Below are positions 12,153 through 21,778 of a DNA stretch of 64,000 bases, one piece after another. Below the pieces are notes generated by a model. The model had not been told where the DNA came from. It searched no databases and was given only the letters and a program-made list of their open reading frames with translations. Numbering within the stretch: the first letter of the stretch is position 1; each line of letters opens with the position of its first letter. Position numbers and translations under genes: made by a program. The DNA is taken from positions 2,356,001 through 2,420,000 of the forward strand of contig NC_089392.1 in assembly GCF_003171515.1 (NCBI RefSeq). Reading direction: 5' to 3'. This DNA is from Pyrenophora tritici-repentis (taxonomy: Eukaryota > Ascomycota > Dothideomycetes > Pleosporales > Pleosporaceae).

Positions 12153-13626
12153 GGTTGTAGTTACGAAAGCGACGAGTATATCTGAAGCGATGGTTTGCTT
12201 GGTTATCGCTGCGAAGCGAAGATGATGGACAAGCTGAGTGCAGGCAACTCGCACACGAAGAGAAGAGGCGCCGTTCTTGTACTCGGAAAGCAGCTGTCCC
12301 AGCAGCCTAGAGTTGTGGACGGCTCAAAGCTCCCCATGATCGAGCCTTGCCATATACTTCTGCCTGCTTGCTTACTCGGCAGGGGCAGGAAGACATCGAA
12401 GGATGCAGATGTAACCAATAGGATGCGCGTTGATGTTAGGCTATTTTGACTAGAGCTTTTGCGTGTTCAGCTGCGGGCGGCTGTGTCAGCCTCACGACAG
12501 GCTAACTTACCAACTGCAGAGCTAGCAAAGGCGTCCGAGAACCGAAACTCTTTCGTACGAGGAGCGACTATGAGATCACCCGATGACGCCGTAATCGCCA
12601 TGCACGATTGCTTTCATGCGCGCTGCGCGTACTAGTTATCCGCCAGGCGGCCCGAAGCGCGCGTGGACAAATGAAGCGCACGATCTGCATCATGTCACAG
12701 CATGCGCTGTGGATACTGACGGAGTTTGAATGGCTGACTCAACCACTTTCAAGATGCATAGTCCGAATTACTGGTATCGTACAATGGTCTCGAGTTTAGT
12801 AAGTTGAGTGGTGCAGAGAAGAGCTAAATAAGGATGCTGGTTGCGGGGTCACATTCGGAGAAGGACGTCATGTCGCAGAATGCACGCCAATGAGATACAA
12901 GTACATACTGCATACCCTGACTGGACGGCAACAGTAAGTTAACGTGAATCTCAGCTCGGGGACGCTCCACAATCATCCATCCATCCGTTGGGTGGCTGAA
13001 GCAGCGCGCTCGGCCGAACATCGGGTCAACTACCTAACTAAGTACTAATCATCTTAGGCTTAGTGAGATGTTGGACCTCGGGATATGTTCATCTTTATTG
13101 AGAAGCTGGCACTATTAGTAGTAGTATGACTACCTAATAGAGCGCTCTCTAAGGCACAACGGTAGTGGTGGTACGACTCGTATTGTATTGACTAAGGAGC
13201 TATTCACACGTTCGTAGATCCGTGTTGCGTGCAGCTGCGTCCAAGCTCCCCGCTAGGACCCACCTGCACGTGTCACCAATCATGTGACTACTCCTCCGCT
13301 TGATACCACCAAGTCACTTACGGACTGTATTCTCAACAATCTTCAAATTTGAGGCGCTTGGTAGATCCAACTACTCAATCCCTGTGAGAACGGTCGTCGC
13401 ACTCCGCGGCGCCTTTGAAGAAGACAAGCGATAACACCTGAACGGATATTCGTAGACTGTGTCTTCCATGCACCGTTAAGCCAGCCGGTGGACCCACGCC
13501 GTTCTGTGAGTCGCGCGACAAAAGATGTGTGACATGGCCACTTTGTGATCTATAGTCTGCGTAGCTGAGGATCAGTTTGCCGTAGTAACTAGTAACAAAG
13601 GTTAAATTCGCAGTCTGAAGCTTTCC
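12153..13626. other. intergenic between divergent genes, no gene seen
   Basis: The left end is the presumed promoter of the CYP505 gene and the right end leads into the rightward gene at 13627. Short frames here show no domains. No inverted or tandem repeat was noticed. Confidence 0.4.
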
Positions 13627-14984
13627 ATGGCCCACTCGTCTCAATTGGCGAGCCTTGCATCCTCGCATACGAACAACCAGGTCAGACCGAGCGATGAACT
13701 CTTTCACTCGATTTACGAATTCGGTTTCAATACCTGGGCGCAATTGTATATCGCCGCCAGCACCAATCCCAGATTGCCTCTAAGTTATCTGTCGCCTCAA
13801 GAAGCTTTTCCACAACACCCATCTTTTCCAGCTACGGTACTTGTGCAATACAATGAATTTGAGGCTTTCGTTGCCGCATCATCGATCTGGGGGTTGGAGA
13901 TGTCTGCTTGCAGCTACGGGTTGCCGTCGTTCGAGCGTCCTATATCCATTGGCATTACGACGAAAACCCCGATACCGCTCTCAGTTTCAGACGTTCCTCA
14001 GGACGATCTCAACTATAGTTCGTGGTTCGTTAGTGATGACAACTACCTTCTTGTCCTCATCCTAGCATGTACATACATCCTCTCAGCTCGATGGGCTGAA
14101 CTCATTCCTACAACCTGTTCCGTCGAGTACACCACTACCATTACGGCACATAGTGACGCCGTGAATGACAAGAGAATCGACCACGAAGATCTTAACACTG
14201 TCTGCATAGACATCGACTACGCAGATCAAGATGAGGTACGATGGTGGTCTGCTATTCTGTCGCCGGGTCAAGGCTGACAAGCAATGATGCGTTCGGCACA
14301 AGCTACCTTCCTGTCACCCTGGTCCACAGATTTCCAGTCAAGTTTGCAGTTCCAACTGTCGCTTCCGTTACAGTCGAGTGCTACGCCCACAGTTCCAACA
14401 TCCTCGACGGCGTATGAGTATCTTACCAGATTCTGCACTCGTCGCAACATCATCGATCAGAGTCATGCAGCACTGGCGGCTGCTCTCTTACTCCCATCCA
14501 TGAAAAGTGGTCGAGCCTTGCAGCTACCAGCTCCAAAGTTAAGCAAACCGAAGCTTTCGCAGGAGCTTGGAGAGGGCAGTACACAGTTCAGTCAGGCACG
14601 TCCAATCCACTGTCCGGACAGACTTCTCACGTTGAGTTGTAACATCCGGGAAATCTGCGCCGCACTCCTAAGTGCATTTATGAGGCAGAGATAGAGTGCA
14701 ACACTGTCACGCCGTGGCTCCAGGGCACATTGTCTGCCATCAACACCTTAGCTAAGAAAGACGCCTGCATTATCGGGCGTATGTGCATGGAACGAAAGCC
14801 TGAAGTTGCGTACCTCTGGCTTGGTGCCACAATTCTGGACTTGCAAGACCGTCTTCTACTGGATGTTCATCGTGGGCAGATTCCGTTTGACCCAAAGAGT
14901 GCTGCCTGGACAGGGACGCTGCAGTCGTTTATACAGCAACCAGTCGGTAACCCTCTTGTCATACATGGGCAGCTTAACGCGTTT

Positions 14985-15092
14985 GCGTAAAACGTTTTAG
15001 CTTAAAACGTTTTAAAACGCTTTAACAGCTTAAACTGTTCACGCGTTTAAGAAAATCCTTAAACGCGTGAACGATTTAAAAACGCTATAAGA
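14985..15092. repeat. left subterminal AAACG repeats of hAT-1
   Basis: A run of direct and inverted copies of AAACGTTTTAA and TTAAACGCG-type motifs fills the space between the left terminus and the transposase leader. In hAT elements such clustered subterminal motifs are transposase-binding sites; the maize Ac motif AAACGG is notably similar. The matching cluster is near the right terminus. Confidence 0.7.
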
Positions 15093-15197
15093 GGCTTGGC
15101 GCCAAGCACCCCACCTTTGCATCTCAAAAACTCTGCAACCACTCCCCACTAACCTGAAATCTCAACAAATCCATTATCTATAGCATCTATTATCGTT

Positions 15198-17559
15198 ATG
15201 TCATCGAATACCTTGTCAGCAAGTGCGATATCAACGCCACCGTCGCGAAGACCCGCAACGCCGCCACACTTTGACGCTGTTATACGAACCGAAACTGTCT
15301 GTAACACCAGCAATGCAAAGCGCCAGCGTTTGAAAAAGCAGTATGTGTGCAAACGCTGTCGCTCATGGTTTAGCAGTCACCGAGTAAACTCTATCCACCA
15401 TGTTCTAGCATATCATACAACGTCAGAGTCTTCTCAGCCCTCGCAAACTTCTTCTTCGTCGTCGCAACCAGCTATCACTTCAGTGTTTAGGACTGTCTCT
15501 GATCAGACAATTATCCGCAACGCCTTCAATGAACAAGGGTATCGCGATGCGCTTGTCGGTCTTCTGACTCGACGTCGAATAGCCTTTTCATCAATCGAAT
15601 GGTCTGAAATGAGGGATCTAGCGCTTGCTTGCAATCCATTTATTGAAGACCAGCTTATCACAAGTCGACGTACAGCCGTACGTCTTATCGCCTCGAATTA
15701 TCAGCTTTATAAAGGCCATGTAATTAAAGGCAGCTTATCGACGGCTGTGAGTCCTATCCACATATCAACAGATCTCTGGACATCACCGTTCCGTTCATCT
15801 CTCCTTGCTGTATGCGCACAGTGGGTCGATCACGAATATAAGCTTCAGAAGGCTCTTTTAGGACTGCCAGAATGTCGTTACAGCCACTCTGGAGAACAGC
15901 AAGCACACTTACTTCTTCAAACCCTCGAGGAATATGGGATACAGTCTAGAGTTGGCTGGCATACGGGTGATAACGCAACATCTAACGATACCTGTTTGGA
16001 GCATCTTGAAACCCTCCTTCGAACTAAGCACAACGTAAGCATGGCTTTTAATATAAAAATCGGCCTTCGCTGCTTAAGTTACGCGATGGTGCTAATATTA
16101 ACAAGGTTAAATTTACTGCTAAAGAGCGCCGTATCCGATGTATCGGTCATATTATCAATTTATCCTTGCAGGCATTCCTGCTTGCATCCTCTAAGGAGGC
16201 TCTTACCGCTGCTCTCGACGCCGTAACGGATGTTATGGGGGAAGAGCTTCTCGCAGAGTTTTCAAGCGTTCTTACTTCTCGACAGAGAAACCCTAGAGCC
16301 CAAGCCCAAGCTGTTCCACAAACCTCACAGAGACAAAGGTTGTCTCGCCGAAGACGCAGCGTTGATAGCCATGGGTCTGTTGATGAGGACTTTTGTGGTA
16401 TTGAGAACATCTCTACACTACGCAAATTACATCAACTATGTGTCTGGCTGCGCAACTCAAGTATACATGCAGCAGAGTGGGATCGCAAGGTAGGCCTCCG
16501 CTTAGGGATTGACAATCAGACTCGGTGGTCTTCATGGTACTCAGTTATGGATCGGGCTATTAAGAAGATGGCTGCAATTAAGGTCTTTATGCACGATAAC
16601 GAGAAACACCTTAACGAGATCCGTCTTACTTCTGACGACTGGGATATACTACAAAAAGCACATACATTTTTACAACCATTTGCATCAGCAACGCTATACG
16701 CGGAGGGAGATAAATCGTCTATCTCTCAATCTCTTTTGATTATGGACTCTCTTTTAGTCCACTATGAGCAGCAAAAGGTAAGCATTAACGTGTTATCCGA
16801 ACTTTAAGTCTTCGGTTAACAGCTTTATAGATACATTACTCTAAAGATGAAAATGAGGACCTTCGCATGGTTCGATCGATCGAGATGGGCTGGTTCGTAC
16901 TTGAGAAGTACTACAACATGACTGATCAGGTTCCGGTGTACGCTTCCGCTATTCTTCTAAATCCCGCAAGTAGAGCAGCATATCTCAAGAAGAACTGGCC
17001 AGCCGAATGGTACGAACCAGCTATTAACGCTGCTCAAAACTTTTGGGTGAATGAGTTTAAGGACGCTTTGCCTTTAGCTAGCCCTACAGCTTCTCAACAA
17101 ATGGCTCCTCCTTTAAAGCAACGCGGTGCCGTTCTCGATCAGATTCTACAACAGATGTCAGTTGCGGCGGCAGATCAATCAAACAGCGACGATCTTAAAA
17201 TTTTCGCAGAAAGTCCAGTAATACAAATCGACTGTAGCCCTCTTGAATGGTGGTGCCGATCGGAGCAACGGCAGCGCTACCCTAGGCTAAGCAACATGGC
17301 TATCTCTATTCTTTCTATCGCTGCAGAGTCGTCCGAGCCAGAGAGAACATTCTCAGGTGCAAGAAGAACCTGTTCATGGGATCGGTCGAGGCTCACTTGC
17401 GACAACATTGAGAAGATCGAGTGCATTGGCAGTTGGCTTAGGGAAGGCCACATAAAACCGTGTTCTCTCAACGGAATGGGTCTACCAATGGAACCAGAGC
17501 AAGATGACGAAGCAGAGATGATAAGGGATGAGGTAGAGGAGATTCTAGAATGGACATAA
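15198..17559 (+). CDS. hAT transposase (BED-like zinc finger, RNase H-like core, hATC dimerisation domain)
   Basis: Three exons (15198-16034, 16106-16777 and 16831-17559), all phase 0, encode 745 residues. Intron 1 (16035-16105) and intron 2 (16778-16830) both start GTAAGC. Residues about 50-74 carry a C2H2/BED-type finger (CKRCRSWFSSHRVNSIHHVLAYH). The catalytic core shows the first acidic motif in HISTDLWTSPF, then GDNATSND and the CIGHIINL block. The C terminus has the hATC signature (NMAISILSIAAESSEPERTFSGARR). These are the hallmarks of cut-and-paste hAT transposases acting in the nucleus on the element's own ends. The frame is completely open apart from the two introns, so it is judged functional. 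Confidence 0.92.
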
Positions 17560-17577
17560 CCCGGTCTTGGCATGATG

Positions 17578-17692
17578 TATCTTATATCGTTTTTATATCG
17601 TTTATATCGTTAAACGCTTTAACGTTATAAGGATTTTTGCTTAAACGCGTTAACGTTTTAAGGTTTGCCAAAACGATTTAAAAACGATTTGC
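17578..17692. repeat. right subterminal AAACG/TATCGTTT repeats of hAT-1
   Basis: Multiple copies of TATCGTTTTT, TTAAACGCG and AACGTTTTAA lie between the transposase stop and the right terminus, mirroring the left cluster. Presumed transposase-binding array. Confidence 0.7.
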
Positions 17693-18186
17693 CCATGTAT
17701 GCCTCTTATGGTACAAGGTCAGATAAGGCGCGCAGACGAGTGTCAATTGCTTTTCCTTTCCAGGTCCGATCGCCATGTTCGCCATCCGATTTGTCAATGG
17801 AAGCCATTTGGAGCAACGGCTGTCGAAGATGTTGATATTGAAGTTCGGAACCATGGCGACTGCGGGCATCATCAGCTTCAATATCAAGGTATCCGATCGA
17901 ATGAGCCAAGCCACAACTTACAATTCATCCTACTACACCACCCTTTCGCGGCGGAGAACCGGTGACAGTCTCCTATGAAGCGCTTAACCGGGATCGCGAG
18001 GAGATATCCGAGAACGCAGCGCGCAATATTCTAGGGTGGCTCCGTTCCGATGGATGGGCACGTCACGAAAAGGAGATACCACAACACCCTTGGTTCGACA
18101 TGAGCGACTCAGAAGAGGAAGAAGAGGGAGAAGATCAGCCCGCTTCCGAGAAGAGTCGAAAAAATATGTCCGCGGTGATATCATAG

Positions 18187-18589
18187 CTTGATGGCCATCA
18201 AACCCCCGCCCATTGAGAGATGATAAGAATACTATGATGGAACTGTGTCGATGGGATGCTAAGTCGGGCTCCTTCAGTTATATGGAAGTGCCAAGCCTTA
18301 GTCATGTGACACAGTGCAGCGGCAGCTCCTCCTGCGGTTATCATCAGCGCTTTGTGGAAACCTGTAGCGAAACAGTTCATTGAATCAATATATCTAGAGT
18401 GATTGTATATCAATTCTTATAGAAGTCCTTGAGCTATTAAGAAAGTAAGCAGAGTGGTAAGAGCAAATGCCTAACCCGCACAAAGGACAAAGGCTCTCTA
18501 TGAGCCCTTAGAGCTTTTGCATAAAACTTTACGATACGTTTATCTCCTTGGCCTTATCTTGGAACTTCACTGGTAGCAGCCATACATGC
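18187..18589. other. intergenic between two pseudogenes, no gene seen
   Basis: No frame with domain content. A segment around 18450-18520 has a box A-like GCAGAGTGGTAAGAGC but no box B, so no tRNA is called. Confidence 0.4.
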
Positions 18590-19060
18590 CTATCTCTTCC
18601 GGGGCTTCATACGAACAAGCAACCCTGACTGCTTTGCGAACCAGTACGTACGAACCTCCCAAGTTGGCTTTTCTGAAGCCCACTCCAGGTCAAAGTCCCG
18701 TATCACTTGCGGTATCAGTTTCCCCGTCTCCACAATAGAGATGTTTTCTCCAATACAACTCCTCGTTCCTGTACCAAACTATTGAATCACCGAGTTAGCT
18801 CTTTCCCCACAATTTCAAACAACAAACCCGCATCGTCTCATAGCAAAGCAAAGCTTACAGTCAAGAGATAACGATCCATGGATTTGATCGTCTCCACATC
18901 CTTGTTCAACCAGCGTTCAGGGCGGAACTCATCCGTATCGGCGCCGAAGATGTTGGTATCACGATGGATGACAGACGCATTGATACCAACAATGGTACCG
19001 GCGGGTATGTGCTTGTCACATAGTTTTGTTCCACCGGCGGGCACGACTCTCTCCAGAGGG

Positions 19061-19610
19061 TATGTATGTATGTATGTAATCCATTAGCGTCCTTTATCAG
19101 TCAGAGACTATGTAGGACGGTGGCAGATGCCATTCTAGCTATTTTTATCTCTCCTTTGATGTTCGTTGGTTATGTTTGACTAATGTAGTTTAGGCATGTC
19201 CTAGCTATTACAGGGGAGGAGAGAAAGTAAAACCCTATTATAGCTGCCTGTTTTTCCTTCTCTTCAACCTATCTCTTTTTGCAACGCTTTCCTCGTGTTC
19301 CTAAGTCTGAAAAAACCTCAAAGGGGAAAAAGCCATGGGATCTTGAACGAGGCGTAGGGTTGTAACAAGCTTAGCGTAGTGTTTGTAGTCGTAGCAGTGC
19401 GTGGCTCGGGTGTACTGCGGCTATAACCTGTCGCTTAGGTTTGCAGGGGTAGGTGAAAATTTGCGAGTTGGAGTAAGCCGTTCGATATTTTTTGGTAAAG
19501 CCACAAGTGGCGGTGAGAGGAGAAGGATTCGAACCTTCGACCTCTACTACACTGCAAATTTGGAGTGCGGTAAAGGAATACCAGGCGCTTTACCACTGCG
19601 CCATCCCCCC
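19061..19610 (-). mobile_element. tRNA-derived SINE, about 550 bp, inserted in the P450 pseudogene
   Basis: Target duplications CTCTCCAGAGGG flank it (19049-19060 and 19611-19622). On the minus strand it begins with a G run and a tRNA-like head containing box A TGGCGCAGTGG and box B GGTTCGAATCC. An unrelated body follows and it ends in a TACA microsatellite tail. Just before that tail, 39 nt (19080-19118) match the 3' end of the LINE at 56458-56496 at 35 positions, followed in each element by a simple repeat. Together these features define a SINE of the type that borrows the 3' tail of a partner LINE. It encodes no protein. Confidence 0.92.
19525..19603 (-). promoter_or_regulatory. RNA polymerase III internal promoter (boxes A and B) of the SINE
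   Basis: Box A (TGGCGCAGTGG, minus strand) occupies 19593-19603 and box B (GGTTCGAATCC) 19525-19535. Both match the tRNA consensus, with spacing of about 57 bp between them. The surrounding sequence resembles a tRNA with a long anticodon-loop/variable region, but it is fused to the SINE body, so this is a SINE head and not a tRNA gene. Confidence 0.85.
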
Positions 19611-21382
19611 CTCTCCAGAGGGTAGGCGACGCCGGGATGCATGCGCATGGCTTCTTTCATACAAGCTTGGCTGACGGCACGCTTTGGTTAGAAGTTATCC
19701 ACATCTATCGTGTTTTCCCGCCATTGGCTTACAGGTATACGAGTTGCAAACTCTCAGCGTATGTTATTGTGGGTGAGAGCTTGTCCGTAGCATCGCCAAT
19801 CTCTTTCCGGAGACTCTCATATGTCTCCCTGTTCTGCAACAAGTAGTAAAATGTAGCTCGTAGGGAGATTGCTGTTGTGTCGCTTCCAGCAAGGCTATAC
19901 AGAACAAATTAGTCAGCTTTAATGGCGAGTTGGTTTTTTTCTTAGCACAATCACAGGTTAATCATCAAATGGCTGATGACGTCTCGTTGGCTCATCCCAT
20001 ATCCAGATTTCTGTCTCTGTTGCTGCAGATACGAAAGGAAATTCCCTCTAGATGTTTTAGAAGATTCGCTCTCTTATTCTTTGAGACTATCTATGATCAT
20101 CTTGTCTGCCAATTAGTCTTGGATCTTACAGTCAAAGCGCCCACGAGATGTAGTCAAATGGTATGCGTACCTGTGTAATTATTGGCAGCGGGTCTCCGAC
20201 GCCACTTGTCACTTTCGCCAGTATGCTTCTGAAAGTAAGATTGCCAAGTAAGAACTCGTGCAGCCATTGTATCTGACCAGCAAGACCTCCGTAGACGATC
20301 CAAGCGTCAATGCCGGCAATAACGTCATGTACATCCTTCCGTTCCTCCATGAAACCGTACGGTAGCGCCGACTGAATGCTATAGCCCCAACAACGTCGAA
20401 TGCGTACCATTGTAACCAGGTACCAAGGTCCACAACCTGTCCCTGTAGATCTCTCATAACTTTTGAGAAGATTGTGGTGCATGGATCCACCAAGTATTCA
20501 AGACTTCGTATAGAAGTCATAGAATACTTTTGCATTACCGAGCGCTTCAGACTTTGATATTCCTGGGGGTTTGTAGTCAAAAACATATTGTCTACGAATT
20601 CATTATCGAAGTCACACTGGTAACATGGTATAGTCGACCTTACAGCGAGGCACCTCCCCAAAACTACCGCATCCAAAAGTCCTCAAATGATTACATTGAC
20701 GCAGCAAATTTGTGATCGAAGAGAACCCCTAGACTGTTGTCGAAGACAAGCGTCCACAGGGGGTAGAATGAGGACTACATGAACGATTGTTAGCCTCTGC
20801 ACTTTCGATTAAAGCCCCCGTCTTAAAAACTGAGCTTCCTAACCTTGTTAAACTTGCTGTTGATGCCATAGGTGCTTGCAATCCCTCTGGGATCCGAGAT
20901 ATCGATGACATTTGACGCCGTTCGAACGATCGCACCGTATTTCTTATGAAGTTCTCGATAAGACTCGTGGACATTTCCGTCACGTACGGATACAATGCGC
21001 CAGAAGCCGCTCAACTTTGCGACCCAGGGACCGGGTTTTTGACGCAAGTGTGGCTGATAAGCTTTGAGGACCGACTTCAGCAACTGATCCGCGATTGGGG
21101 CCAGGGAAACAGCAACGAGAAGTAGATATTCGCCTTGAAGCGTATTGTGTGTCATCTTGATTGGATATTGGCTGGTCCAGAACTAGGCTCAAAGATGGTA
21201 GAACTTTTTCCCCGATTGAAAGACAAACAATCGCTAAGTGTGCGATGAACAATGCCGTGGTGCGCCAACAAGCATTTGAATTATAAGACGATAGACGGGA
21301 TAGTAGATATGTGCGGCAGTTTAATTGTAACACTTTCTTGATTAGGTCTCACCAATCGACGCACGACCCCTCTCAAGCAGAC

Positions 21383-21535
21383 TTGCTATCAGTCAGGTAA
21401 CTCAGTTCGAACTGACTGAACTGACTGCCAAGACTCAGTTCAGTCAGTCAGTTCTTGAGGCAGCTGGACGTCAGTCCAGTCAGTTCAGAAGCCTCCAGAC
21501 TGACTGAACTGACTGACGTTAGACTGACGTTAGCT
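21383..21535. repeat. left subterminal CAGTCAGT array of hAT-2
   Basis: About a dozen direct and inverted copies of the CAGTCAGTTCAGT-type octamer fill this stretch, ending in a CTGACGTTAG doublet. Such arrays in hAT elements bind transposase. A copy of GTCAGGTAACTCAGTTC at the outer end recurs in direct orientation at 24271, just at the transposase stop. Confidence 0.75.
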
Positions 21536-21778
21536 GTTTTTAAAGCAGTATTTTAGAGTTGTGAAAGCCACATTTAGTGCGGCTTCGAAGCCGCGCTAGT
21601 CCTAGATATAAAGACACTAATCCTATATAAGTTAAAGCATCTAGCTTTAAGCTAATTAGAGTTTGCGGAAATGCGCTACCCGGTGCGCACCTAGTAAGCC
21701 TTTCGCGTCGCGTCGCGTCGCGTCTGCTATACACACGACGCTAGACTACTGTTGCCATAATACTTCTTGGTGTACTTC

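Larger units (their letters stand above)
14960..17701 (+). mobile_element. hAT-1, intact autonomous hAT DNA transposon, 2742 bp
   Basis: The terminal inverted repeats are CATACATGGGCA at 14960 and TGCCCATGTATG ending at 17701. The flanks are an 8-bp target duplication, CCTCTTGT (14952-14959) and CCTCTTAT (17702-17709), identical at seven positions. Subterminal regions on both sides are crowded with AAACG/CGTTT motifs. The internal gene encodes a full-length hAT transposase with no stop or frameshift, so the element may still be active. It sits inside a coding sequence, whose frame can be followed on both sides. Confidence 0.93.
13627..18186 (+). pseudogene. conserved hypothetical protein gene, broken by a hAT insertion, a stop and frameshifts
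   Basis: The reading starts at ATG 13627 and runs 216 codons to an in-frame TGA at 14275, then continues in the same frame to about 14680. There a single-base shift is needed to follow the coding sense (EAEIECNTVTPWLQG...). At 14959 it is cut by the hAT element. Coding sense resumes at 17702 (LMVQGQIRRADECQL) and, after another frameshift near 17945, ends with an acidic tail (DSEEEEEGED) at 18186. The two halves join across the 8-bp target duplication, so they were one gene. The N-terminal part (VRPSDELFHSIYEFGF...ATVLVQYNEFEAFVAAS) resembles an uncharacterised fungal family; no function is known to me. TGG to TGA would fit a C-to-T change on the other strand. Confidence 0.75.
18590..21155 (-). 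pseudogene. cytochrome P450 pseudogene interrupted by a SINE
   Basis: Read leftward from ATG 21155 the sequence follows a class II P450 of the pisatin-demethylase/benzoate-hydroxylase type. There is a membrane-anchor region, then KPGPWVAKLSGFWR, a second exon with FYPLW..., and VDLGTWLQWYAFDVVGAIAFSRR. A one-base frameshift near 20370 moves the sense to YGFMEERKDVHDVIAGIDA in another frame. Further down are the I-helix LAGSDTTAISLRA (about 19895), the K-helix region ACMKEAMRMHPGVAYPLE, ERW (FRPERWLNK) and the haem loop FGTGTRSCIGENIS (about 18775), with a stop at 18590-18592. A stop also interrupts the region near 20700. A 550-bp SINE splits the gene between LE and RVVPAGGTKL. It is non-functional but clearly one ancestral gene. 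Confidence 0.85.

Noticed and set aside
18450..18520. Possible tRNA or SINE fragment
   Set aside because: A box A-like stretch is present, but no box B or cloverleaf could be read.
19505..19606. tRNA gene on the minus strand
   Set aside because: Boxes A and B are perfect but are fused to a long body with a LINE-type tail and flanked by a 12-bp duplication, so it is a SINE head.
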